Shown here piece after piece: positions 33,835 to 42,913 of a DNA stretch of 64,000 nt (the first letter of the stretch is position 1; each line of letters begins with the position of its first letter). Made by a program: the position numbers and the translations under genes. Below the pieces are notes generated by a model. The model saw only the letters and a list, made by a program, of their open reading frames with translations, searched no databases and was not told the origin of the DNA. The DNA comes from Lachnospiraceae bacterium (GTDB taxonomy: Bacteria > Bacillota > Clostridia > Lachnospirales > Lachnospiraceae): positions 62,001 to 126,000 of the forward strand of contig CAJTEM010000013.1 in the NCBI GenBank assembly GCA_910575255.1. The letters are read 5' to 3'.

Positions 33835-34767
33835 ATGATTTACACAGTGACCCTCAACCCGGCGCTGGATAAGACGGTGGAGATTTTGTCTTTTACCGTT
33901 GACAGTGTGAACCGCATTACACAGATGCGTACGGATCCGGGAGGAAAGGGAATCAATGTCTCCAAGGTGATCGGCAAGCTGGGCAGCAAAAGCATTGCTA
34001 CCGGTATTCTCGGCGGGGCGACCGGGAGGGCGATTCAGTCGGCACTGGAAAATATGGGACTGGAGTCCAGCTTCCATTTTGCGGAGGGGGAGACCCGCAC
34101 GAATCTGAAGGTGGTAGATCCGGCCTGCCATACCAATACGGATATCAATGAGCCGGGGCTTACGGTTTCCGAGGATCTTTTGAACAATCTTTTGAACGAG
34201 CTGCTGGCAAAGCTGGGCGGGGAGGATATTGTGGTTCTGTCGGGCAGCCTGCCTAAGGGAGCACCAAAGAATACTTACTATACCTGGGTAAAGGCCTGCC
34301 GGGAGACGAAGGCTAAGGTGATTCTGGATGCGGACGGAGAACTGCTGAAGGCAGGTCTGGAGGCAGGGCCGTATCTGATTAAGCCGAATAATCATGAGTT
34401 GTCCGGGCTTTTGGGAGAGAAGCTGGAGACGCCGAAGGAGCTGGAGCGGGCAGCCCGCAGCCTGATGGATCAGTACGGCATTGCCAAGATTGTGGTATCC
34501 ATGGGAGGAGAAGGGGCCTTGTATGTGACAGGGGATGCGACAGTCTACGCCGAAGGTCTGAAGGTACCGGTGGGGAGCACCGTGGGGGCCGGAGACAGTG
34601 TGGTGGCAGCGCTGGCAGTGGCAGAAGAGGCAGGCATGAGCTTAGAGGAGGCAGTCCGGCTGTCCACAGCGACCGGTGCGGCGAATGTTATGTGCAGCGG
34701 CACGCAGGCAGCAGAGTATGAGGTGATTGAGGGACTGATTCCGAAGGTGGTATTTCACAACCTGTAA
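33835..34767 (+). CDS. PfkB-family phosphosugar kinase (1-phosphofructokinase type)
   Basis: A 310-residue ribokinase-family enzyme with TVTLNPALDKTVEI at the start, DPGGKGINVSKVIGKLG, and the ATP/anion-hole motif GSTVGAGDSVVAALA with its catalytic aspartate. The close relatives are 1-phosphofructokinase (FruK) and tagatose-6-phosphate kinase (LacC), both turning a ketose phosphate into a bisphosphate. AAGGAGGAGAAGG precedes ATG 33835. In this operon it probably phosphorylates the ketose phosphate made by the next gene's dehydrogenase; the exact sugar is unknown. Confidence 0.88.
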   Translation: MIYTVTLNPALDKTVEILSFTVDSVNRITQMRTDPGGKGINVSKVIGKLGSKSIATGILGGATGRAIQSALENMGLESSFHFAEGETRTNLKVVDPACHTNTDINEPGLTVSEDLLNNLLNELLAKLGGEDIVVLSGSLPKGAPKNTYYTWVKACRETKAKVILDADGELLKAGLEAGPYLIKPNNHELSGLLGEKLETPKELERAARSLMDQYGIAKIVVSMGGEGALYVTGDATVYAEGLKVPVGSTVGAGDSVVAALAVAEEAGMSLEEAVRLSTATGAANVMCSGTQAAEYEVIEGLIPKVVFHNL

Positions 34768-34850
34768 AAAGGTGGTAAAAAGTTGAGTGGGAGTTTTTTT
34801 AATAGAGATTTTTTGAATAGAGAAGATTGATAAAAAGAAAGGAATTTTAC

Positions 34851-34881
34851 TGTTGTAATAACAGAAAGATTCCGCTATGAT
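34851..34881 (+). promoter_or_regulatory. Internal promoter with overlapping operator-like site
   Basis: TTGTAA (34853-34858), 17-base spacer, TATGAT (34876-34881), 19 bases upstream of ATG 34900. TGTTGTAATAACA (34851-34863) covers the -35 box and resembles the site at 33763. The sequence GCTATGATAAGAAA recurs upstream of mtlA at about 37007. Confidence 0.5.
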
Positions 34882-34899
34882 AAGAAAGGAGCTTTTATT

Positions 34900-36168
34900 A
34901 TGAAAGCAAGAGGCGTTAGACTGCATGGAGCGAATGATCTGAGACTGGAAGAGTTTGAACTGCCGGAGATCACGGATGACGAGATTCTGGTGAAGGTGGT
35001 TTCGGACAGCATCTGTATGTCCACCTATAAATGTGCGATTCTCGGTGAGAAGCATAAGAGGGTTCACGATGATGTGGCAGAGCATCCGGCGATCATGGGC
35101 CATGAGTTTGCCGGAGATATCGTCAAAGTGGGCAAGAATCATCAGGATACCTTCAGGCCCGGCATGAAGTTTACCCTGCAGCCGGCGCTGAACTATAAGG
35201 GAACCATGTGGAGTCCGGGATATTCTTATGAATTTTTCGGAGGAGATACCACTTACTGCGTGATTCCGGCTGAGGTGATGGAGCTGGGATGCCTTTTGGA
35301 GTACAAGGGACGTGCCTATTATGAGGCATCTCTGGCAGAGCCGATGTCCTGCAGCATTGGTGCTTTTAATGCCGCTTATCATACGCAGATGGGCGTGTAC
35401 ACCCATGAGATGGGAATCAAGGAGAACGGCAAACTGGCGATTATGGCAGGAGCCGGCCCGATGGGACTGGGAGCATTGACTTATGCACTGCACCGGGATG
35501 TGCGTCCGTCTCTGGTAGTGGTGACAGACCTGGCACAGGATCGTCTGGATCGGGCGGAGCAGCTGTTCCCGCCGGAGGAGTATGCCAAGGAGGGTATTGA
35601 GGTACACTTTGTGAATACCGGAAAGTTCGAGGATCCGGTGGCGGAGCTGATGAGAATATCCGGCGGCACCGGGTATGACGATGTACTCTGCTATGCACCG
35701 GTGGCTGCTGTCGTGACACAGTCCAGCGCCATTCTTGGACGTGACGGCTGTCTGAATTTCTTTGCCGGCCCGACAGATAATCAGTTCAGCGCGACCATGA
35801 ATTTTTATGATGTACACTATAATTCCACTCATGTCATGGGTACAACCGGCGGAAATACCGCGGATATGATTGAGTCTCTTGAGCTGACAGCAGCAAAGAG
35901 GATCAATCCGGCCGTGATGGTGACCCATATCGGCGGTCTCGACGCTGTGGCAGAGACCACCCTGAATCTGCCGAAGATCCCGGGAGGCAAGAAGCTGATC
36001 TACACCTGGCTCTCCATGCCGCTGACGGCATTGACGGATCTGCGTGCCAGAGGTGAGGCGAACAAGGATTCCCGTCTGATTGCATTGGCGGATATCGTGG
36101 ATGCCCATCAGGGACTGTGGTGCCCGGAGGCAGAGGAATACTTACTGGCTAACTTTATAACAGAATAA
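34900..36168 (+). CDS. sorE: Zinc-dependent dehydrogenase, sorbose-1-phosphate reductase-like
   Basis: A 422-residue medium-chain dehydrogenase. The N-terminal catalytic domain has the zinc-site cysteine in SICMSTYKC and the HEFAG motif; the nucleotide fold reads AIMAGAGPMGLGALTYAL. Length and sequence style match SorE, which interconverts sorbose 1-phosphate and glucitol 6-phosphate, rather than MtlD. AAGGAGC precedes ATG 34900. Next to a PTS polyol permease it probably oxidises a hexitol phosphate to a ketose phosphate. The substrate cannot be read from sequence, so the symbol is a homology label. Confidence 0.75.
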   Translation: MKARGVRLHGANDLRLEEFELPEITDDEILVKVVSDSICMSTYKCAILGEKHKRVHDDVAEHPAIMGHEFAGDIVKVGKNHQDTFRPGMKFTLQPALNYKGTMWSPGYSYEFFGGDTTYCVIPAEVMELGCLLEYKGRAYYEASLAEPMSCSIGAFNAAYHTQMGVYTHEMGIKENGKLAIMAGAGPMGLGALTYALHRDVRPSLVVVTDLAQDRLDRAEQLFPPEEYAKEGIEVHFVNTGKFEDPVAELMRISGGTGYDDVLCYAPVAAVVTQSSAILGRDGCLNFFAGPTDNQFSATMNFYDVHYNSTHVMGTTGGNTADMIESLELTAAKRINPAVMVTHIGGLDAVAETTLNLPKIPGGKKLIYTWLSMPLTALTDLRARGEANKDSRLIALADIVDAHQGLWCPEAEEYLLANFITE

Positions 36169-36219
36169 CGGATGCCGGAATCCCGTCTGTGGCTTTCCGG
36201 CACAGACGGGAGGTGTCTT

Positions 36220-36981
36220 TTGGATTCAATGGAAACACGCAGAAATGCGATTGTCGAACTGATCAATGAGCATGGAACTGTCAGTTTCTCTCTGATAAAA
36301 GAGGTGTTTTCCCATGTATCAGAGATGACTTTGCGCACGGATCTGAAGGCTTTGGATGAAGCGAAGCGGATCGTGCGTGTTCATGGAGGGGCAAAGTCTG
36401 TCCAGGTGGTAGTGGGAACCGATGATTACTTAAGCAAACGTGCAGTCCGCAGCATTCCGGAAAAGCAGAGAATCGCGGAAAAGGCGATTTCTTTGCTGCG
36501 GCCGGATACGACGGTTTTTGTGGATTCCGGAAGCACGACGACCCTGTTGGCCCGCCAGTTTCCGGATCAGTCGAATCTGATCTACACCACAGGACTGAGC
36601 TGTGCCACGGAATTCTCCGGTCTATCCCGGCCGGCGGTGATGCTGCCGGGCGGCAGGCTGAATCGTTTCAGCCAGAGCGTGTATGGGATTTCGGCGGTCA
36701 GGGAGCTGGAACGTGTGAATTTCAGCCAGGCCTTTCTGGGGGTGACCAGCTACAGCCCGGATACCGGCTTTACCTGCGGGAGCAATGAGGAGGCTATCTT
36801 AAAGCAGACGGCTATCCGTCAGTCAGAGCAGAGCATCGTGCTGATGGATTCCTCAAAGTTCGGGATGATAAGCACGTTTCGCATCTGTGAGCTGTCGGAG
36901 ATTGATGTCGTAGTCTCAGATGGAAATCTTCCGGAGAGCTTTCTGGATCTTTGCCGCAGGCATCAGGTGACAGTTTTATAG
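36220..36981 (+). CDS. DeoR-family sugar operon regulator
   Basis: A protein of 253 residues with an N-terminal helix-turn-helix (RRNAIVELINEHGTVSF, SEMTLRTDLKALDEA) and the DeoRC sugar-phosphate-binding domain (DSGSTTTLLARQFP, GVTSYSPDTGFTCG). TTG 36220 sits 7 bases after GGAGGTG; ATG 36229, three codons on, is the alternative. DeoR regulators usually repress carbohydrate operons and are released by a phosphosugar, and the palindromes at 33763 and 34851 are likely targets. Confidence 0.88.
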   Translation: MDSMETRRNAIVELINEHGTVSFSLIKEVFSHVSEMTLRTDLKALDEAKRIVRVHGGAKSVQVVVGTDDYLSKRAVRSIPEKQRIAEKAISLLRPDTTVFVDSGSTTTLLARQFPDQSNLIYTTGLSCATEFSGLSRPAVMLPGGRLNRFSQSVYGISAVRELERVNFSQAFLGVTSYSPDTGFTCGSNEEAILKQTAIRQSEQSIVLMDSSKFGMISTFRICELSEIDVVVSDGNLPESFLDLCRRHQVTVL

Positions 36982-37018
36982 ACATTCCAAAGATCAGTTC
37001 TGTATTGCTATGATAAGA

Positions 37019-37042
37019 AACCTCTCTGGGGGCAGAGAGGTT
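37019..37042 (+). promoter_or_regulatory. Hairpin just ahead of mtlA
   Basis: AACCTCTC and GAGAGGTT (8 pairs, 8-base loop) lie immediately before CCAGGAGGG. Such a stem between operon genes may protect the mtlA message or set its level. Confidence 0.45.
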
Positions 37043-37057
37043 CCAGGAGGGAATGCT

Positions 37058-38920
37058 TTGAAAAATAGTGTACAGAAATTTGGTAAATTTTTATCGGCAA
37101 TGGTAATGCCGAATATCGGCGCCCTGATTGCCTTTGGCTTTCTTGCCGCGCTGTTTATTGATACCGGCTGGATCCCAAATGAGGGCTTCAACAGCATGGT
37201 TGGCCCCATGCTTACTTACCTGATTCCGGTGCTGATTGCTTCTACCGGAGGTCGGATGATCGGCGGTGACCGTGGCCGGGTAGTAGGAGCGATCGCCGTG
37301 ATCGGCGCCATTATGAGCAATACATCGATTACCATGCTGATGGCAGCAATGGTGATCGGTCCACTGGCAGGCTTTTGCATCAAGAAGTTTGACGAGGCCA
37401 TGGATGGCCATATGCCAGCCGGATTTGAGATGCTGATCAACAACTTTTCTGCCGGTATTATGGGTATGCTGCTTGCCATGCTGGGCTATCTGGTCATCGG
37501 CCCGGTGATGAGCGGGATTCTGGGAGTCATGTCCGCAGGTGTCAATGTTCTGGTAGAAAAGGAACTTCTGCCTCTGGTTGCAGTCTTTATTGAACCGGCT
37601 AAGGTGCTGTTCCTCAATAATGCGATCAACCATGGGATCTTCACACCGATTGCCACGGCACAGGCTGCCGAGGCTGGAAAATCTATCATGTATATGCTGG
37701 AGCCCAACCCTGGTCCCGGCCTGGGCGTACTGCTGGCGTATATGTTCTTCTGCAAGGACAAAACCACCAGGGATTCTGCTCCCGGTGCAGTGATTATCCA
37801 TCTTTTGGGCGGAATTCACGAGATTTATTTCCCGTATATCCTGATGAATCCGCTGGTGATTGCGGCTCCGATTCTGGGCAGCATTGTGGGGATTTTCTGG
37901 TTCAATATGACCGGCTGCGGTCTGGTAGGGCCGGCGTCACCGGGCTCCATCATTGCTTATATGATGATGACACCGGGACCCGACATGCTGAAGGTGATTG
38001 CCGGGGTGATTCTCTCGGCGGGAGTATCCTTTGCCATTGCTTCTGTGCTGGTGAAAATGGCCGGCGGCAAGAGTCTTGAGGAGGCCCAGAGTGAGATGGC
38101 AGCCATGAAGGCTCAGGCCAAGGGAGACACAGCAGTGCCGGGAACCATTGAAAAGGCTACAGAGATCAAAAAGATTATTTTTGCCTGTGATGCCGGCATG
38201 GGATCTTCTGCCATGGGAGCCACCAAGTTCCGCAATCGGATCAAGGCCAACCGCCCTGACATTACGGTGACGAATACTTCTGTGGATAATATTCCGGCTG
38301 ACTGTGACATCGCGGTGGTTCAGACCACGCTTGCTGACCGTGCACGGAAATCAGCGCCTCAGGCACAGTTGATTACGATCGGCAATTTCCTGGCAGATCC
38401 GGCGCTGGATGCCTTGTACGTACAGCTGACCACAGGGGATGCACCGGCGGCGCCGGCAGGCGAGAATACGGATATCGTGATTCCGGAGGTTCCGGTGAAA
38501 AAGCAGGTGATTATTGCCGGGGGCGTGCATTTGGGACAGAAGCCGGTGAGTAAGGAAGAGGCAATCCAGGCAGCCGGAGAGATGCTGGTACAGCTGGGAT
38601 ATGTCGACGAGACTTATATAGCCGCTATGCAGGAGAGGGAGAAGCTGGTTTCCACCTATATCGGTATGGGGGTGGCGATTCCTCATGGTACCACACAGGC
38701 TAAGGGCACGGTCAAGAAGACTGGTATCGTGTTCTTCCAGTATCCGGAGGGAGTGGATTTCGGAACGGAAAAGGCCCAGCTGGTATTTGGTATTGCGGGA
38801 ATCGGAGATGAGCATCTGGATCTGTTAAGTAAGCTGTGTACCCTGCTGGAGGATCCGGCACGTCTGGAGACGTTGAAAACCACGGATGATGTGGCGTGGG
38901 TATTGGAACAACTTTCCTGA
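37058..38920 (+). CDS. mtlA: PTS mannitol-type permease, EIICBA
   Basis: About 620 residues with all three enzyme II parts in MtlA order. The IIC membrane domain carries GGIHEIYFPYILMNP, the IIB domain the phosphocysteine loop FACDAGMGSSAMG, and the IIA domain the phosphohistidine in VAIPHGTT. It imports and phosphorylates a hexitol, by homology D-mannitol. TTG 37058 follows CCAGGAGGG at the right spacing; ATG 37010 lies before the hairpin and has no binding site. The usual mtlD partner is missing; the SorE-like dehydrogenase takes its place. Confidence 0.92.
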   Translation: MKNSVQKFGKFLSAMVMPNIGALIAFGFLAALFIDTGWIPNEGFNSMVGPMLTYLIPVLIASTGGRMIGGDRGRVVGAIAVIGAIMSNTSITMLMAAMVIGPLAGFCIKKFDEAMDGHMPAGFEMLINNFSAGIMGMLLAMLGYLVIGPVMSGILGVMSAGVNVLVEKELLPLVAVFIEPAKVLFLNNAINHGIFTPIATAQAAEAGKSIMYMLEPNPGPGLGVLLAYMFFCKDKTTRDSAPGAVIIHLLGGIHEIYFPYILMNPLVIAAPILGSIVGIFWFNMTGCGLVGPASPGSIIAYMMMTPGPDMLKVIAGVILSAGVSFAIASVLVKMAGGKSLEEAQSEMAAMKAQAKGDTAVPGTIEKATEIKKIIFACDAGMGSSAMGATKFRNRIKANRPDITVTNTSVDNIPADCDIAVVQTTLADRARKSAPQAQLITIGNFLADPALDALYVQLTTGDAPAAPAGENTDIVIPEVPVKKQVIIAGGVHLGQKPVSKEEAIQAAGEMLVQLGYVDETYIAAMQEREKLVSTYIGMGVAIPHGTTQAKGTVKKTGIVFFQYPEGVDFGTEKAQLVFGIAGIGDEHLDLLSKLCTLLEDPARLETLKTTDDVAWVLEQLS

Positions 38921-38941
38921 TGCCCAAAAGAATAAAAAGGG

Positions 38942-38976
38942 AAAGAGAATGCAAAGTCCAGGCATTCTCTTTCTTA
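38942..38976 (+). terminator. Terminator of the PTS operon
   Basis: AAAGAGAATGC and GCATTCTCTTT (11 pairs, 9-base loop) followed by CTTAAG. It ends the operon 20 bases after mtlA. Confidence 0.7.
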
Positions 38977-38999
38977 AGTTAAGACGTTCCAAGAGGAAC

Positions 39000-39192
39000 G
39001 CCATGGAAAAAGGAGCGGCAAGAGACCGGAAATGGTCTGCTGCTTTTTCCGGTTTCGGGATCAAGAATTCCTAAAATTCCCGATTTTTGCTAAAAGCGAA
39101 ACGAAAATCCGGGAATTTAAGGACTTCTAAATCCCTGCAAAGTCAAAAGCAGCAGACCATTTCCGGTCTCTTGCCGCTCCTTTTTCCATGGC
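39000..39192. repeat. Dispersed foldback element, copy B, with perfect 48-bp inverted ends
   Basis: The arms 39000-39047 and 39145-39192 are perfect inverse complements, beginning GCCATGGAAAAAGGAGCGG and ending TGGTCTGCTGCTTTT. The 97-base middle holds further partial symmetry (AATTCCCG against CGGGAATTT). There is no coding capacity. The right part is related to the sequence at 23226-23381. No flanking target duplication is obvious. The rest of the 388-base gap between mtlA and citC holds nothing else I recognise. Confidence 0.85.
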
Positions 39193-39308
39193 TGAGTTTC
39201 TCTTTGCTTAAATGAAATGGCATTGGTTCAGCCAGGTCTGTACGTTCACCGCGCTGATGGTAAGACATTGTGCTCTTTGGGGAAAACGTAATGGTTGCGG
39301 GTAGGTTC

Positions 39309-40355
39309 TTAATAATGTACCACATTATCCGTCTGACAGATTCTGTCCATGACAGGCTTTGCCTCCTCACTCTTAAAATAGTCGAGGGTGGAATCGGGAA
39401 CGAGAAGCTTCAGGGACTCAAAATCCTTTTTTTGGAGAAGCTGGCGTACACAAGAGGCGCTGATAGGCTTATCTCCGGACTGCTTTCGGGGAAGGATGAC
39501 GCAGTCAATGCCTGCGGCCGGGAGCTGATCGGCCATGATCTGATTATAGATGGCTGTGACCTGGCTGAAGGGCTCATCTCCCACATAACGGCAGGTGACA
39601 GAAAGCGCCTCGGCTATCCGGGAGAAGATGATCAGATCCAGCCGGGCATGGCTTTTGATGACTGCTTCCTCGTCCTTTAAGAAATAGCTGGGAAAGGTGG
39701 CATTGCTGATGATATAGGGGCCGCTGTCATGGCAGATAACGTTGGGCAGGTGGGAGGTTCCGGCAAGCACCAGCCTTTTTCTCACAGAGAAGGGAACCAG
39801 GCTGGCGTCCTCACTGACAATGAAGATGTGGAGCGTATCGCACCGGGAGGCAGCTGTCTTTGCCAGGTACTGGTGTCCTAGGGTGAAGGGATTGGCATTC
39901 ATGACCAATGCGGCTGAGGTTCCCTCTCTCTTTGTTTGGGAGAGGTCTGCCAGATAGCCGGCAAATCCATTTCTTCGGTTTTCCATAAAAACCAGGGTAT
40001 CGTCTACTCTGGCAATCTCATAAAAACCCAGATCATGGAAAAATTTGGCAGAGTTTATTTTGGTATAGAGGAAGAGATGGAGATTGCCTCTTTGATACTG
40101 GATATCCATCAGATGGGTGATGACCTGGTTGAGCAGCCCTTCCCCCTGGTGGGAGCTGCTGACGGCAAAGCAGCGCAGGGTATTGGCAAAACAGCTACCT
40201 GTAGCGACAATCTGATAATCCTCATCATACATGGCACAGGTATAGTCCAGATTAGCGTCGCGGGAGATGCCCTCCTGCTTTAAGAGAGCATCGATCTGGG
40301 CAAGGGCCCGGCGGTCGGTGGGGCGAACCTGAGAAATCGTATATTCTGACATCAT
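39309..40355 (-). CDS. citC: [Citrate (pro-3S)-lyase] ligase
   Basis: A 348-residue protein with an N-terminal GNAT-like part and a C-terminal nucleotidyltransferase domain (ALVMNANPFTLGHQYLAKTA, with the HxGH-like GHQY). CitC acetylates the prosthetic thiol of citrate lyase to activate it. The minus-strand start ATG 40355 overlaps the stop of citXG by one base (TAATG), so the two are coupled. The lyase subunits citD, citE and citF are not in the window. Confidence 0.9.
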   Translation of the reverse strand: MMSEYTISQVRPTDRRALAQIDALLKQEGISRDANLDYTCAMYDEDYQIVATGSCFANTLRCFAVSSSHQGEGLLNQVITHLMDIQYQRGNLHLFLYTKINSAKFFHDLGFYEIARVDDTLVFMENRRNGFAGYLADLSQTKREGTSAALVMNANPFTLGHQYLAKTAASRCDTLHIFIVSEDASLVPFSVRKRLVLAGTSHLPNVICHDSGPYIISNATFPSYFLKDEEAVIKSHARLDLIIFSRIAEALSVTCRYVGDEPFSQVTAIYNQIMADQLPAAGIDCVILPRKQSGDKPISASCVRQLLQKKDFESLKLLVPDSTLDYFKSEEAKPVMDRICQTDNVVHY

Positions 40356-41710
40356 TACACCTCATTTTCCAGGAAATATAACAGGTAACATATGGCCAGC
40401 AGATCCGCGCTGCCGCCGGGAGAAAGGTTCTTTTCGATGAACCGGGAATTCAGATGGCGGAGTGTCGACAGATCCGGATAAGGATCGTGCAGGAGCAGCT
40501 CCTTTAGCTGTGAGACGGTTTCCTGCTGGGTGGCAAGGCTGCTTCGGGCAATCAGATTGGTGTCAACCGCGGCAGTAATCAAGGCGAGGAGAGCGCCGCA
40601 GCCTGCCCGGTTGAGATCCAGCCCTCGGGCAAGTCCTTCTTTTAAAGCGGGAAGGCCCACATCTCTTACGGCCGGCAGCCCGGCCTCCATCTGTCCTCTC
40701 ACTCCGGTGATCCGGTGCTGTAGATATAACTTCTGCCCTGTGGTGACAGCATTTTCCCTGGTAAGCCCGGCAAAATCAGCAGCCACCAGCCCGGCGGTCA
40801 TGGCAGCACATTCCTTCAGAACAGCGTCCGGCATTTTCCACAGCTCTTTGGGCAGACGTCCCAGGGCGGAGCAGAGGATTCCCAGGGAAAAAATGGCGCC
40901 CTTGTGGGTGTTGATTCCCCTGGTTGCCGCGAGCATGTCAGCCTCTGCCCTTTGCCCCCGAAAGCGAATCTGCTGAAAAGTCTTTTCCGGGGAAAGCCTG
41001 GCGGTCTGCATCCCGATACGGGAGCAGGCCTGAAAATAAGGCCAGAGAGCGCTGGCACTGTTCATAAAGGTGAAAATATCCATGTCCTTATGACTGCCGT
41101 TCCCCTCCCGATCCACTAACCCAGGCTTGGGAGTGGTGCAGACCTCATATAAAAGGGCCTGAGATGCCAGTCTGGCAACCAGGATAGAATCCTCTTCTTC
41201 CAGGGCCTGGGTCAACAGCTCTTTGGTCCTGGCCTGAAGCTGCTCTGCCGAATGGGTGCGGCTGCGGGCGCATTCTCTGGCCGGGCCGCCGCAGATCAGG
41301 CAGAGGCGCGGGGGAAGGCCCAGCTCAGCGCGGTCGATTTTGGTTCCGTCCGGTCTTAAGACATCCATATCAAACAACCTGCCGATCCCGGAACCGTCCT
41401 CGATGTCACAGGTGATTTTCTTAATCAGAAGCGGATCCGCGTCAATGAGCCAGCAGGCTTCGTTCCCGGTAGCTTCGTTGATCTCTTCATAATGAGCGCA
41501 GAAAATATGCAGAGAATCCAGACGCTCTGACAGATAAAGTTTGCCCGCTTCAAAGCCCTTTCGGATTAAGCGGCTGTTTTTGACAGGCCCGGCAATATTC
41601 ATGGTGAAACAGACCATGGGCATGGAATATCGTGCCAGGAGCTGCTTCTGCCGGAGAGCACGGCGCTCTCTGGCGTCCAGCATTTCCGGCAGGGTGATCG
41701 GTCGGTTCAT
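40355..41710 (-). CDS. citXG: CitX-CitG fusion for citrate lyase prosthetic group
   Basis: A 451-residue fusion. Residues 1-170 match CitX, the holo-acyl-carrier-protein synthase (SMPMVCFTMNIAGPVKNSRL, RLFDMDVL, CLICGGPARECARSRTH). The rest is CitG, which makes triphosphoribosyl-dephospho-CoA (TTPKPGLVDREGNGSHKDMD, GINTHKGAIFSLG). Such fusions are known. AGGAGAACC precedes the minus-strand ATG 41710. With citC it forms an accessory pair lacking its target lyase nearby. Confidence 0.93.
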   Translation of the reverse strand: MNRPITLPEMLDARERRALRQKQLLARYSMPMVCFTMNIAGPVKNSRLIRKGFEAGKLYLSERLDSLHIFCAHYEEINEATGNEACWLIDADPLLIKKITCDIEDGSGIGRLFDMDVLRPDGTKIDRAELGLPPRLCLICGGPARECARSRTHSAEQLQARTKELLTQALEEEDSILVARLASQALLYEVCTTPKPGLVDREGNGSHKDMDIFTFMNSASALWPYFQACSRIGMQTARLSPEKTFQQIRFRGQRAEADMLAATRGINTHKGAIFSLGILCSALGRLPKELWKMPDAVLKECAAMTAGLVAADFAGLTRENAVTTGQKLYLQHRITGVRGQMEAGLPAVRDVGLPALKEGLARGLDLNRAGCGALLALITAAVDTNLIARSSLATQQETVSQLKELLLHDPYPDLSTLRHLNSRFIEKNLSPGGSADLLAICYLLYFLENEV

Positions 41711-41938
41711 GGGTTCTCCTTTCCTGATCCATACAAGCTTCGCCCTATGGACGCAGACACCTTGCGGGGATTATGCCCTCTATCATACCATAAAAGAAAA
41801 CTTAAGTAAAATCCTTTTCCTTGGTGTACCTTCCAGAAGCTTTTAATCTTTGCTTTTTGCCTTATCGGCCTGCTTTTTTTGCTCTCTTCCGGATATACTT
41901 AATATGACGAATAACAGAAAATATGGAGGGATTCGGTT

Positions 41939-42913
41939 ATGTGCACGGCAGCGGTTTATAAAACCAGGGATTTTTATTTTGGAAGGACACTGGATTACGA
42001 TTATTCTTACGGGGAGGAGGTTACGGTAATGCCTCGTAACTATCCTCTTCCCTTTCGGGAGGCTGGCTATTGGGATCGGCACTATGCGGTCATTGGCATG
42101 GCTCATATTGCTCAGAATTATCCGCTTTTTTATGACGGGGTGAATGAGAAGGGCCTTGCCATGGCAGGACTTAACTTTGTCGGGAATGCCTGTTATCGGA
42201 CTCCGGTGCAGGGCAGGGAGAATATAGCGGTATTTGAACTGATTCCGTGGATTCTGGGAAGCTGTGCTACCGTAAAGGAGTGCAGAGAAAAGCTGAAAAG
42301 GGTGAATCTCACAGATATTCCTTTTGATGCCAGTCTCCCGGTGGCGCAGCTGCACTGGATGATTGCGGATAAAGAGGAGACGGTTATTCTGGAGGCAGTG
42401 ACGGATGGGATTCATATCTATGAGAATCCGGTCGGGGTGCTGGCCAATAATCCCACATTTCCGGAACAGATGTTCCAGCTGAACAATTATATGCATCTGT
42501 CTGTGAAGCCGCCACAGAATCTTTTTGCCAGGGGACTGTCTCTGGACGTCTACAGCCGGGGAATGGGAGCATTGGGGCTTCCGGGGGATCTGTCTTCCCA
42601 ATCCAGGTTTGTGAGGGCGGCGTTTGTGCGGATGAATTCGGTCTCCGGGGATTCGGAGGAGGAGAGTGTAGGGCAGTTTTTTCATATTCTTGGTTCTGTG
42701 GAGCAGATCGACGGGTGCTGTGAGCTGGAGAACGGTGAATGCGAGAAAACGATCTATACTTCCTGCTGTAATACGCAGCGGGGAATTTACTATTATACCA
42801 CATATGGGAACCGGCAGATTACCGGTGTGGATATGCACCGGGAGAATCTGGAGGGAAACCGGCTGTGTCATTATCCGTTGATTGGACGGGAGCAAATCCG
42901 GATGCAGAATTAG
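41939..42913 (+). CDS. bsh: Choloylglycine hydrolase family (bile salt hydrolase)
   Basis: A 324-residue N-terminal-nucleophile hydrolase. Cys2 follows the initiator methionine (MCTAAVY) and would be exposed by processing; GRTLDYDYSYGEEV supplies the conserved Arg16 and Asp19, and PRNYPLPF, GLAMAGLNF and NNPTFPEQ match family positions. It deconjugates glycine- or taurine-linked bile acids, or related amides, in the cytoplasm, a trait of gut bacteria. AATATGGAGGG precedes ATG 41939. The protein stands alone. Bile-salt rather than penicillin acylase activity is inferred from similarity. Confidence 0.9.
   Translation: MCTAAVYKTRDFYFGRTLDYDYSYGEEVTVMPRNYPLPFREAGYWDRHYAVIGMAHIAQNYPLFYDGVNEKGLAMAGLNFVGNACYRTPVQGRENIAVFELIPWILGSCATVKECREKLKRVNLTDIPFDASLPVAQLHWMIADKEETVILEAVTDGIHIYENPVGVLANNPTFPEQMFQLNNYMHLSVKPPQNLFARGLSLDVYSRGMGALGLPGDLSSQSRFVRAAFVRMNSVSGDSEEESVGQFFHILGSVEQIDGCCELENGECEKTIYTSCCNTQRGIYYYTTYGNRQITGVDMHRENLEGNRLCHYPLIGREQIRMQN

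Noticed and set aside
34642-36108. 488-codon minus-strand frame
   Set aside because: Antisense of the sorE-like gene, which has clear family motifs and a ribosome binding site; the antisense product looks like random sequence.
41843-42895. 350-codon minus-strand frame
   Set aside because: Antisense of the bile salt hydrolase gene, with no recognisable domain.
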